From positions 1-24,541 of the forward strand of contig CAJUPQ010000053.1 in assembly GCA_910588505.1 (NCBI GenBank): a stretch of 24,541 nt of DNA. The letters run 5' to 3'. A model generated the notes under the pieces. That model did no database searches, had not been told where the DNA came from, and worked only from the letters and a program-made list of their open reading frames with translations. The position numbers and the translations under genes are program-made. Below, one piece after another: positions 14,736 through 21,623 of the stretch. This DNA is from an uncultured Hungatella sp. Lineage in GTDB: Bacteria; Bacillota; Clostridia; Lachnospirales; Lachnospiraceae. Within the stretch, counting starts at the first letter, position 1. Each line of letters opens with the position of its first letter.

Positions 14736-17129
14736 ATGAAAAGACCACTGGAATGTTTAGCAGGGGGATTCGTACTTGGAGAGGTATTGGCTCTGCTGCC
14801 TGTGGGATGGATGGCGGGGATTCTGGCTGCGTTTGGGGCCGGGGTCTGTTATCTGAGGAAAAAACGCGGCAGGAGCCTGGTTTGGTGGTTCCTGCCGCTG
14901 TTTGTGCTGTGGGGGATGGTCTGGCTGAGAAAGGATCTAAGGCAGACCGAAAGGTATGAGCGGATCGGGGAGATGGCAGGCCAGGATGTGGAGACCCAGG
15001 GGACGGTTTCGGGGATCCGGGAAAGGGGAGACGGGGGCGGCCTGGTGGCGGAGCTTAGGGATGTGGTGATACTAAGAGAGGGGCAGCAGTGGAAGTACGG
15101 CCCAATTCTGGTCTATATGGATGGGCCGGACGAGGGGAAGGACCTGCGGGTAGGTGAGCGTTTGGAGGCCAGGGGCAGGCTGAGGCGGTTTGATGAGCCC
15201 GGCAATCCTGGGGAGTTTGATATGGCAGGTTATTATCATGCCATAGGGATCGAGGGACAGTTTTTCGCGGACAGTCTGGTACGGATGGAAGAGGGATATT
15301 CTCCATATCTAGACGGGATCTGGCGGGTGCGGCGTCATGCCGGCGCTGTCCTTGACCAGATCTGCAGGGAAGAGGACCGGGGAATCTTTAAGGCGGTGAT
15401 TCTGGGGGAGAAGCAGGAGCTTTCGGCGGACATGAAAAAGCTGTATCAGCGGGCCGGGATATCCCATCTTCTGGCCATCAGCGGGCTTCACATCTCCATG
15501 ATCGGTCTGGGGTGCTACGGCCTTCTTCGAAAGGCCGGTCTGGGATCCGCGGGGGCAGGGACAGGGGGGATGGCCTTGACGGTGAGCTACGGGATCCTGG
15601 CAGGGGGGATTGGGGTTTCCGCCAGTGTGTGGCGGGCTGTGCTTATGGTGCTTATGAGGATGTGGGCGGAGCGGCTGGGCAGGACATATGATATGAGGAC
15701 CGCGGTGTCCCTCTCCGGACTGTGCCTGCTGATACAGTCCCCGGGGCTTTTGTTCCAGGCGGGATTTCAGCTGTCTTTTGGGGCGGTGATGACATTGGGA
15801 ATCATAGTCCCGGTGACAGAGCAATGGATCGGCGCAAAGAAAGGGTGGCAGAAGACCATTCTTTCAGGGGCGCTGATCCAGCTAACTACCTGCCCAGTGA
15901 TTGCGTACCATTATTTTGAGTTCCCTGTCTATGGGTTTGCGCTGAACCTGGCGGTGATCCCCCTTATGTCCATGGCGCTCTTATCGGGGATCGGGGGTAT
16001 TGTTCTTGGCAGCGGGTCCGTCAGGGCCGGGATGGCGGCAGTGGGGGCAGGACATTATGTGTTAAAGTTTTATGAGAAGCTGTGCCAGACAGCCGGGATG
16101 GCGCCTGGAGCGGTGATGGTAACCGGCAGGCCGGGGTGGGTTCAGATGGGCGTATACGGAGTTATGTGGTGCGTCTTTCTGGTGTTGGCGGCTTTCCGGG
16201 TAAGAAGGGACCAAACAGGATCCGCGCCGGAGGATGAGAGGGGAAGGGGGAGAAGGCGCGGGGCATTGGCAGTGGTGTTTGCGGGCGTAAGTCTTGGGAT
16301 TCTTTTGTACAGGCCTCCTCTTAAGGGGATGGAGGCCGTGTTTCTGGACGTGGGACAGGGGGACGGGATCTGTATCCGCACAGGGGATCAGGTGGTCCTG
16401 GTGGACGGGGGAAGCACAGACAGAAAGCTTTTGGGCTCCCGGGTTATCGCGACTTTTTTAAAAAGCCGTGGGATCAGCCATGTGGATCAGGTCATTGTCA
16501 GCCATGGGGATCTTGACCACGTATCAGGGCTTTTGGAGCTTATGGAGGGGGACTGGGGGATTACGGTGAACCATGTGATCCTGCCGTGGCTGGGACAGGA
16601 TCCGGAGGATGATAATTATGGGAGGATCAAAGAGGCGGCAGAGGGCTGCGGGGCTCTGGTCCATTGGATGAGACGGGGGGACCATATAGGCAATGGAAAA
16701 TTAAGGATCGACTGCCTCTACGCGGGGGAGGAGGATGGAAGAGACAGGAACGAGCACTCCCTGATGCTTTTGGTGACCTACGATCTGACGGGGATCCTGC
16801 TTACAGGGGATATGAGCGCCAAGGGGGAGGCGCGGTGGCTGAACATGGGGGAAACGCCCAGGGTCCAGGTGCTTAAAGCGGCTCATCACGGGTCGTCCTA
16901 TTCTACCACAGAGGCGTTTTTGGAGAGGATAAAGCCAAAGTGGGCGGTGATCTCCTGCGGGGAGGGCAACCGTTACGGTCATCCAGGTGAGGATACCCTT
17001 GACCGGCTGGAGAGACAGGGGGTGAGAACGTTTGTGACCATGGATACAGGGGCCGTGACTGTGAGGAGCGACGGCAGGAGGATGGAGGTTACGATGTATT
17101 CTCCAGGGGATGGCCACAGAGCCCGTTAA
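14736..17129 (+). CDS. comEC: ComEC/Rec2 DNA internalization protein
   Basis: 797 residues, the full family length and architecture. There are N-terminal membrane helices (about 7-66), a DUF4131/OB-type segment (about 80-180) and the competence channel domain (about 205-490) with ILGEKQELSADMKKLYQRAG and HLLAISGLHISMIG. The C-terminal metallo-beta-lactamase-type domain has DVGQGDG (538-544), SHGDLDH (589-595), LLTGDM and AAHHGSSYS, the pattern of an active nuclease domain. In competent bacteria it moves single-stranded DNA across the membrane. ComEC is common in Clostridia that have never been shown to be competent. AGAGGAT lies 11 bases upstream, slightly long spacing; 30-bp gap after the GerM gene. 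Confidence 0.96.
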   Translation: MKRPLECLAGGFVLGEVLALLPVGWMAGILAAFGAGVCYLRKKRGRSLVWWFLPLFVLWGMVWLRKDLRQTERYERIGEMAGQDVETQGTVSGIRERGDGGGLVAELRDVVILREGQQWKYGPILVYMDGPDEGKDLRVGERLEARGRLRRFDEPGNPGEFDMAGYYHAIGIEGQFFADSLVRMEEGYSPYLDGIWRVRRHAGAVLDQICREEDRGIFKAVILGEKQELSADMKKLYQRAGISHLLAISGLHISMIGLGCYGLLRKAGLGSAGAGTGGMALTVSYGILAGGIGVSASVWRAVLMVLMRMWAERLGRTYDMRTAVSLSGLCLLIQSPGLLFQAGFQLSFGAVMTLGIIVPVTEQWIGAKKGWQKTILSGALIQLTTCPVIAYHYFEFPVYGFALNLAVIPLMSMALLSGIGGIVLGSGSVRAGMAAVGAGHYVLKFYEKLCQTAGMAPGAVMVTGRPGWVQMGVYGVMWCVFLVLAAFRVRRDQTGSAPEDERGRGRRRGALAVVFAGVSLGILLYRPPLKGMEAVFLDVGQGDGICIRTGDQVVLVDGGSTDRKLLGSRVIATFLKSRGISHVDQVIVSHGDLDHVSGLLELMEGDWGITVNHVILPWLGQDPEDDNYGRIKEAAEGCGALVHWMRRGDHIGNGKLRIDCLYAGEEDGRDRNEHSLMLLVTYDLTGILLTGDMSAKGEARWLNMGETPRVQVLKAAHHGSSYSTTEAFLERIKPKWAVISCGEGNRYGHPGEDTLDRLERQGVRTFVTMDTGAVTVRSDGRRMEVTMYSPGDGHRAR

Positions 17130-17159
17130 TGTTCATGGGGATAGGTAATGGCGGTCTGG

Positions 17160-17192
17160 GTTACTGTTTGCTGGGTACCAGTGAACAGTAAT
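17160..17192 (+). other. Long imperfect hairpin after comEC
   Basis: TTACTGTT (17161-17168) pairs with AACAGTAA (17184-17191), with an inner CTGG/CCAG stem and a GTA loop. No T-run follows. It could be a mRNA 3' structure or a copy of a palindromic repeat family; only one copy is seen in the window. Confidence 0.45.
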
Positions 17193-17235
17193 GGGATTGT
17201 GGCGAAGCCAGTAGGGAGGGAAGGGGAGATTCATC

Positions 17236-17264
17236 TTGAAAATCGCGAAAACCTTGGCTATAAT
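17236..17264 (+). promoter_or_regulatory. Sigma-A promoter
   Basis: TTGAAA (17236-17241), a 17-bp spacer and a perfect TATAAT (17259-17264). It drives the 17291 gene and sets a transcription boundary after comEC. Confidence 0.8.
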
Positions 17265-17290
17265 AGAAAAAAAGCAAAGGGGGAGGTTCT

Positions 17291-17701
17291 ATGAACAGAA
17301 ACGGAGGGCTTTTTACGGACGGCACCCGCTATATTATTTACGGAATCTGTTTTATCTTGTTTATCGGAGTGATGATGATGATCCCAAAGGATCTTAAGAG
17401 GGAGGAGACGTGGCGGGTGGAAGCCCATATTATAAAGAAGGAAGTGGTGGAGGAGGACGGGGAGACTCTGTATCTGCTGCACACGGAGGACAGTATTGGC
17501 AATAAGGCGACTTACCAGATCGTACAGGGCGCTCTCAATGAACGGATGACAGCAGAGGATGTGCATAAGCAGATCCGGAGAGGGCGGTATTACCGTCTGA
17601 AATTAACGGACGGGGAGCAGTACGGCTGCGATTACCCGGTGATCTGCGGGGCGGCTACGCTGATCGATGGGTTTACGGAGGAAACAGAAGGGGCTCACTA
17701 A
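17291..17701 (+). CDS. Small membrane-anchored protein of unknown function
   Basis: 136 residues: a short cytoplasmic N-terminus, one membrane helix (about 14-31, YIIYGICFILFIGVMMMI) and a beta-rich outer domain (about 40-136) that starts WRVEAHIIKKEVVEEDGETLY. GGGGGAGG precedes the ATG. I do not recognise the family. It has its own strong promoter. The lipoprotein gene 141 bp downstream has a separate promoter, so a shared function is possible but not shown. Confidence 0.75.
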   Translation: MNRNGGLFTDGTRYIIYGICFILFIGVMMMIPKDLKREETWRVEAHIIKKEVVEEDGETLYLLHTEDSIGNKATYQIVQGALNERMTAEDVHKQIRRGRYYRLKLTDGEQYGCDYPVICGAATLIDGFTEETEGAH

Positions 17702-17729
17702 CCGAATTCTTAAAAATTTAGAAATACAG

Positions 17730-17775
17730 AAAATACCCTTGTGTATTTTGAAAAAAAGGGGTATAGTGTTATAGG
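17730..17775 (+). promoter_or_regulatory. Promoter with overlapping inverted repeats
   Basis: TTGAAA (17748-17753), a 16-bp spacer and an extended -10, TGtTATAGG (-10 at 17770-17775). Two alternative inverted repeats overlap it: AAAATAC/GTATTTT (17730-17736 and 17743-17749) and ATACCC/GGGTAT (17733-17738 and 17759-17764). They cover the -35 box, so they could be an operator for the lipoprotein gene. Confidence 0.45.
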
Positions 17776-17842
17776 CGGTCAAGGGACTGTCAAGTATTTG
17801 GTGGAGATGTGTCGGTTCCCCAAAGATAGAGGAGGAAAATTT

Positions 17843-19012
17843 ATGAAGAAAAGAAATTTTGCAAAGGCAATGCTGGTCGTGGCATGCAGTGCTTCTCTGG
17901 CTGCCTGTTCAAGTTCAGGCAATAATGAGACTTCGGAGGCCACCACAGCAGCGGAGACCACTACTGAGGCGGAGACTACCACAGCAGCGGAGACTACTGA
18001 GGCGGAGACGGAAGCTCCTTCCGGTCCTATGGAGTTAAAGATCGGTCAGGTAGAAGGCGCGGCCCATGGCGACAAGTGCTTTACCGTGGCTACGGCGGTT
18101 GTGGATGCCAATGACACGATCATCGCGGCTTATATTGATGAATTCCAGTTTTTGGACGCCGAGCAGGAGGGCGTTCCCAACAGCGAGGCTTTTGTGACAG
18201 CAGGAAGCGTTGCGGAGGGCCAGGTTCTGGGGTCTAAGAGAAAGAATGATAATTACTACTCTGAGATGATGGAGAAGTCCGGCGCTACTATGATGATCTC
18301 TTCCAACTTTGACGAGATCCAGGCTTTTGCGGCGGGAAAGACTATCGCGGAGCTGGAGGAGCTGGCAGGAAAGTCTTCCGAGGAGGTTTTGGACGCGGTT
18401 TCCAGCGCCACACTGGTTGACACTCCAGGGTATCTTGGCGTTATCGCGGACGCGGCTAAGGCAGCTAAGGAGAATGAGTCTGTGGTCTATGAGGGCGACA
18501 GGGACAACCTGCTGCTGAATATGGACACATTTGCGGCCCACGGTGATAAGTGCTTTACTGTGGCAGCTTCTTTAAATGACGGTGAGACGGTGATCCTGTC
18601 TTATATTGACGAGTTCCAGTTCCTGGACGGCGAGCAGGAGGGCGTTCCCAACAGCGACGCGTTCACAGAGGCCGGAAGCATTCTGGACGGCAAGGTACTG
18701 GGCTCCAAGAGGGTGAATAATACCTACTATTCCGAGAACATGAAGAATGCCGGCGCTACTATGGAGATCGCGGCAAACTTTGACGCGATCCAGGAATTTG
18801 TCAACGGCAAGACTCTTATGGAGCTGGAAGAGCTGGTGGCGGCTAACTATGTGTCCGAGGAGGAGGAGACAGAGGCAGCCGCGGATGAGGGCGGTGCTGA
18901 TGACAGAACCGCTCTGGAAGAGAGCGAGGGAGAGGAAGCAGATGCTATCTCCGGAGCTACCCTGGCGGATAAGTGGGGATATGTGGCGGCCATTTTGAAT
19001 TCCATAGGTTAA
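17843..19012 (+). CDS. Lipoprotein with two FMN_bind-like domains, probable extracellular redox protein
   Basis: 389 residues. ATG 17843 follows AGGAGG; the longer ORF from 17741 reads through the promoter and is rejected. The signal peptide ends in LAAC (Cys22), then a Thr/Glu/Ala linker (23-62). Two homologous domains follow, about 73-205 and 231-385. Both contain AAHGDKCFTVA and YIDEFQFLD, and end in a covalent-flavin-type motif: DAVSSAT (184-190) and DAISGAT (367-373), with Thr190 and Thr373 as predicted FMN sites. In domain 2 an acidic insert (about 336-364) precedes the motif. This layout recalls the Listeria two-FMN lipoprotein PplA of extracellular electron transfer, an analogy and not a demonstrated orthology. 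The tail KWGYVAAILNSIG matches the motif-following helix of FMN_bind. Confidence 0.75.
   Translation: MKKRNFAKAMLVVACSASLAACSSSGNNETSEATTAAETTTEAETTTAAETTEAETEAPSGPMELKIGQVEGAAHGDKCFTVATAVVDANDTIIAAYIDEFQFLDAEQEGVPNSEAFVTAGSVAEGQVLGSKRKNDNYYSEMMEKSGATMMISSNFDEIQAFAAGKTIAELEELAGKSSEEVLDAVSSATLVDTPGYLGVIADAAKAAKENESVVYEGDRDNLLLNMDTFAAHGDKCFTVAASLNDGETVILSYIDEFQFLDGEQEGVPNSDAFTEAGSILDGKVLGSKRVNNTYYSENMKNAGATMEIAANFDAIQEFVNGKTLMELEELVAANYVSEEEETEAAADEGGADDRTALEESEGEEADAISGATLADKWGYVAAILNSIG
17942..18010 (+). repeat. Imperfect tandem repeat coding the lipoprotein linker
   Basis: Unit 1 (36 nt, 17942-17977) and unit 2 (33 nt, 17978-18010) both start ACCACAGCAGCGGAGAC and encode TTAAETTTEAET and TTAAETTEAET. 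Unit 2 lacks one Thr codon. The length is likely to vary between strains. Confidence 0.8.
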
Positions 19013-19030
19013 TCTGAGCGAAAGAGTCTG

Positions 19031-19070
19031 ACGGGGGTATCGCATTTGAGATGGGATGCCCCCGTTTTTT
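19031..19070 (+). terminator. Rho-independent terminator of the FMN lipoprotein gene
   Basis: ACGGGGGTATC (19031-19041) pairs with GATGCCCCCGT (19055-19065), 11 bp with one G-U, followed by TTTTTT. Confidence 0.93.
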
Positions 19071-19078
19071 ATGCGCAG

Positions 19079-19168
19079 ATCCGCGCGGATGAGATATGCC
19101 GCTAAGGCGGCACACAGGTCGTGGTGGAGTAGGGAAAGGTGATTCCCATACCCGATTGTGCAGACCTG
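19079..19168. other. Hairpin-rich intergenic segment, possible structured RNA
   Basis: Within 19071-19271 several paired elements occur in series. They are ATCCGCGCGGAT (19079-19090), TGCCGC-TAAG-GCGGCA (19097-19112), GGGAA/TTCCC (19132-19136 and 19143-19147), and CAGGTC/GACCTG (19115-19120 and 19163-19168) closing the last one. I do not recognise an RNA family and see no clear promoter, so this is a structural observation only. Confidence 0.25.
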
Positions 19169-19271
19169 AGCATGAAGAGCTGTTGCCAAGGCGGAATGGA
19201 GGCTCGGGTTTTAGCGGCGGGGAAGGGCGTTTACCTGCGTGATTTTGGGAAGAGAGCTATGGGGGAGAACT

Positions 19272-19697
19272 ATGAGTTTGACTGACGGAGCAAAGAGATG
19301 GTTTTATGTGGCGGTTCAGTGTACCTGGGGAGGGATCCAGACGTGTCTGGGGCTGTTTTTGTTTCTCTGCTACAGGGACGCGCCTCATGAGGTGTACCAT
19401 GGGGCCATGTACACAAAGTGGAAGCTGGAGGAAGGCATTTCCCTGGGACTTTTTATTTTTGCCCCGGACAGGGACGAGGACTGGTGCCGTCAGATGGCGG
19501 TTCATGAGTATGGCCATACCTGGCAGTCCATGATGCTGGGACCCTGCTATCTTGTTGTGGTGGGGATCCCTTCTATCATATGGTCCAGGTCCAGGCGGTG
19601 CAGACAGGCGCGCAGGGAGAAAGGGATTCCCTACTCGGCGTTTTACACGGAGCGGTGGGCGGACGATTTGGGAGCCAAAATGACTGGGGTTATGTGA
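19272..19697 (+). CDS. Small HEYGH-motif membrane protein, putative zinc metalloprotease
   Basis: 141 residues; ATG 19272 follows GGGGGAG. It has a hydrophobic N-terminal helix (about 10-33), a short loop, the zinc motif HEYGH (78-82) in VHEYGHTWQSMMLGP, a second membrane helix (about 91-105), a very basic stretch (RSRRCRQARREK) and a C-terminal YTERWADDLGA. HExxH followed by an E-x-x-x-D helix (Glu127, Asp131) is the arrangement of M48-type gluzincins, so a minimal metalloprotease is plausible. It is far shorter than HtpX/Ste24 (about 280+ residues), and activity is not established. Next gene 30 bp downstream. Confidence 0.75.
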   Translation: MSLTDGAKRWFYVAVQCTWGGIQTCLGLFLFLCYRDAPHEVYHGAMYTKWKLEEGISLGLFIFAPDRDEDWCRQMAVHEYGHTWQSMMLGPCYLVVVGIPSIIWSRSRRCRQARREKGIPYSAFYTERWADDLGAKMTGVM

Positions 19698-19727
19698 CAG
19701 GGAACAGGGGAGAGGAAGGGCTGGAAC

Positions 19728-20138
19728 ATGGATTTTTACAGGCGAATGGGGATCGTCTGTCAACAGATTCCCAGGGGAAAGGTGGCTACATACGGACAGA
19801 TCGCTCTGCTGTGTGGCAGGCCAAAGAACGCCAGACAGGTGGGCTATGGATTGAAGCGCAAATTGGCCGGGGAGGGGACGCCTGCTTACCGGGTGGTAAA
19901 TTCAAAGGGGATCTTAAGCGGGGCCGCTTCCTTTGAGACCTTTGATATGCAGAGGATCCTTTTGCAGGAGGAGGGTGTGGCAGTGGTCTGGACTGAGGAC
20001 GGCTGGAAGGTAGATCTAAAGGTTTATGGCTGGAAAAACACCATGGAGGATGCGGTCTGCCTAAATAAGCTGTTTGAGCGGGAGGAAGGGATGAGGGATG
20101 AAGGTTCTGAACCAGGACATGAAAACAGGGCAGTTTAA
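19728..20138 (+). CDS. Alkyltransferase-like DNA-binding protein (MGMT family, no active-site Cys)
   Basis: 136 residues. The C-terminal O6-methylguanine methyltransferase DNA-binding fold is clear: IPRGKVATYGQIALLCGRPK (14-33, winged HTH), ARQVGYGLKR (arginine-finger region) and YRVVNSKG. The catalytic PCHRVV motif of true transferases reads PAYRVV here, so the cysteine acceptor is Ala and the His is Tyr; repair by alkyl transfer is impossible. Such proteins (ATL) bind alkylated guanine and flag it for nucleotide excision repair. GAGGAAGG precedes ATG 19728. A C-terminal extension (about 100-136) is unlike short ATLs, and its last 41 nt overlap holA. Confidence 0.85.
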   Translation: MDFYRRMGIVCQQIPRGKVATYGQIALLCGRPKNARQVGYGLKRKLAGEGTPAYRVVNSKGILSGAASFETFDMQRILLQEEGVAVVWTEDGWKVDLKVYGWKNTMEDAVCLNKLFEREEGMRDEGSEPGHENRAV

Positions 20139-21072
20139 GCCGGTATATCTGCTTTACGGGGAGGAGGCTTTTTTAAAGAAGAGCTATAAGAAGCGTCTGA
20201 AGGAGGCCATCGTGGGGGATGACACCATGAATTTCCACCAGTTTGAGGGTAAGGGCCTTGACTTAAAGGAGATCATAAGCCTGGCAGATACCATGCCTTT
20301 TTTTGGGGAGCGGCGGCTGATCTTGTTGGAGGACAGCGGCCTTTTTAAGGGCGGCGGCGGTGAGCTTTTGGTGGAGTACCTGCCTGGAATGCCGGACACT
20401 TCTGTTATGGTGTTTGTGGAGTCGGAAGTGGACAAGCGGAGCAGGATGTACAAAAAGGTGAAGGAGTTGGGCTACGGGGCGGAGATGGCCAGGCAGGACG
20501 CCAGACAGCTGGCCTCCTGGGCAGGAGGGATCCTGGCAAAGGAGGGGAAGAAGATTACAGGGAGGACCATGGAGCTTTTTCTCGGCAAGACCGGGGACGA
20601 TATGGAGAATATCCGCATGGAGCTGGAGAAGCTGATCGGATACACCATGGGGCGGGACGTGATCACGGACCAGGATGTGGAGGAGATCTGCGCGGTCAGG
20701 GTTACCAACAAGATCTTTGACATGGTGGCTGCCATTGTCACCAGGAGAACCAGGGCTGCCATGGATCTGTATGAGGACCTTCTCACTCTCAGGGAGCCGC
20801 CTATGAGAATCTTGTTCCTTATTGCCAGGCAGTTTAACCAGATCCTCCAGGTAAAGGAGCTGATGGCTCAGGGTATGGACAGGGGAAGTATTGCTTCTAG
20901 GCTGAAGATGCAGCCGTTTGTGGTGGGGAAGGTGATGCCTCAGGCCAGATCATTTTCCAGAGAGCAGATCTTGTCCTATGTGGAGCTGTGCGTGGACGCG
21001 GAGGAAGCTGTGAAGACAGGGCGGCTTAATGACAGGCTGGCCGTGGAGCTTTTGATCACCAGGCAGTACTGA
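20098..21072 (+). CDS. holA: DNA polymerase III delta subunit
   Basis: 324 residues, the normal size. HolA is the clamp-loader subunit that opens the beta sliding clamp. It has YLLYGEEAFLKKSYKKRLKE at the N-terminus, EIISLADTMPFFGERRLILLED, the AAA+-like middle (GDDMENIRMELEKLIGY) and the C-terminal collar domain (RILFLIARQFNQILQVKEL, ending VELLITRQY). The gene overlaps the preceding ORF by 41 nt in another frame, suggesting translational coupling. Position between comEC and rpsT agrees with the usual Firmicutes order. Confidence 0.96.
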   Translation: MKVLNQDMKTGQFKPVYLLYGEEAFLKKSYKKRLKEAIVGDDTMNFHQFEGKGLDLKEIISLADTMPFFGERRLILLEDSGLFKGGGGELLVEYLPGMPDTSVMVFVESEVDKRSRMYKKVKELGYGAEMARQDARQLASWAGGILAKEGKKITGRTMELFLGKTGDDMENIRMELEKLIGYTMGRDVITDQDVEEICAVRVTNKIFDMVAAIVTRRTRAAMDLYEDLLTLREPPMRILFLIARQFNQILQVKELMAQGMDRGSIASRLKMQPFVVGKVMPQARSFSREQILSYVELCVDAEEAVKTGRLNDRLAVELLITRQY

Positions 21073-21099
21073 CAGATTGGTTTGGCAGGGATGGGATAC

Positions 21100-21152
21100 A
21101 AAAAAGAAAAGGCTTCGAAAACCGCCACACCCACGGTTTTTGAAGCCTTTTG
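21100..21152. terminator. Shared bidirectional terminator of holA and rpsT
   Basis: A 14-bp stem, 21111-21124 with 21134-21147 (one G-U), and a 9-nt loop. Plus-strand transcripts get TTTTG after it; minus-strand transcripts get TTTTCTTTTTT, so it is stronger for rpsT. Confidence 0.88.
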
Positions 21153-21175
21153 TTCGTTCTATATGCTTTTACGGG

Positions 21176-21439
21176 TTAAGCCATGGCGCTTACCGCTTTG
21201 CTCAAACGGGCAACTTTGCGGGAAGCGTTGTTCTTGTGGTATACGCCTTTTGTACAGGCCTTGTCAATCTCGGAGATTGCGTTTACTAAGCTTGCCTGTG
21301 CAGCAGCCTTGTCACCGGCAGCGATAGCAGCGTCAACCTTCTTCATGGAAGTCTTTACTTTGGATCTGATGGACTTGTTTCTGGCAGTCTTGGTTTGTGT
21401 AACTAAGATTCTTTTCTTAGCAGATTTAATGTTAGCCAA
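21176..21439 (-). CDS. rpsT: 30S ribosomal protein S20, TTG start
   Basis: 87 residues, MANIKSAKKRILVTQTKTAR..., a small helical rRNA-binding protein. The start is TTG at 21439-21437: GGAGG (21452-21448) lies 8 bases upstream, and the protein then begins with the universal ANIKSAKKR. A GTG at 21448 is in frame but is itself part of the GGAGGTG ribosome site, so the longer MPRL form is rejected. E. coli rpsT also starts with UUG and is autoregulated at translation; whether that control exists here is unknown. Confidence 0.95.
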   Translation of the reverse strand: MANIKSAKKRILVTQTKTARNKSIRSKVKTSMKKVDAAIAAGDKAAAQASLVNAISEIDKACTKGVYHKNNASRKVARLSKAVSAMA

Positions 21440-21540
21440 TCTGGGCACCTCCGATTAAAATTAATATTATTAAAGTTCTTTGGTTTGCATCAAAGTCTGG
21501 ACACGGACAGATTAATGTAAACATGCTTTAATATTTTATC

Positions 21541-21570
21541 CAATAAGGCGTGGAATGTCAATACATATTT
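21541..21570 (+). promoter_or_regulatory. Possible forespore (sigma-G/F) promoter of gpr
   Basis: CAATA (21541-21545) and CATATTT (21564-21570) with an 18-bp spacer agree with the Bacillus sigma-G consensus (GHATR-N18-CATWHTA) at 4 of 5 and 6 of 7 positions, 51 bases before gpr, where such a promoter is expected. Confidence 0.4.
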
Positions 21571-21623
21571 CCCTGTTTTTTGGAAAAAATAAGGGGAAAA
21601 CATGAGAAAACGGAGGGGTAATG

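Noticed and set aside
17741..17842. N-terminal extension of the FMN lipoprotein (start at 17741)
   Set aside because: It would translate the promoter region and hide the signal peptide; AGGAGG and ATG 17843 give a normal lipoprotein start.
19082..19092. 11-base match CGCGCGGATGA shared with the region near 24023
   Set aside because: Length is within chance expectation and no further similarity surrounds it.
19111..19240. Possible cobalamin riboswitch
   Set aside because: A GACCTG segment recalls the 3' end of that class, but the conserved core boxes are absent and the downstream gene has no B12 link.
19728..20138. Active O6-methylguanine-DNA methyltransferase
   Set aside because: The required cysteine is Ala (PAYR instead of PCHR).
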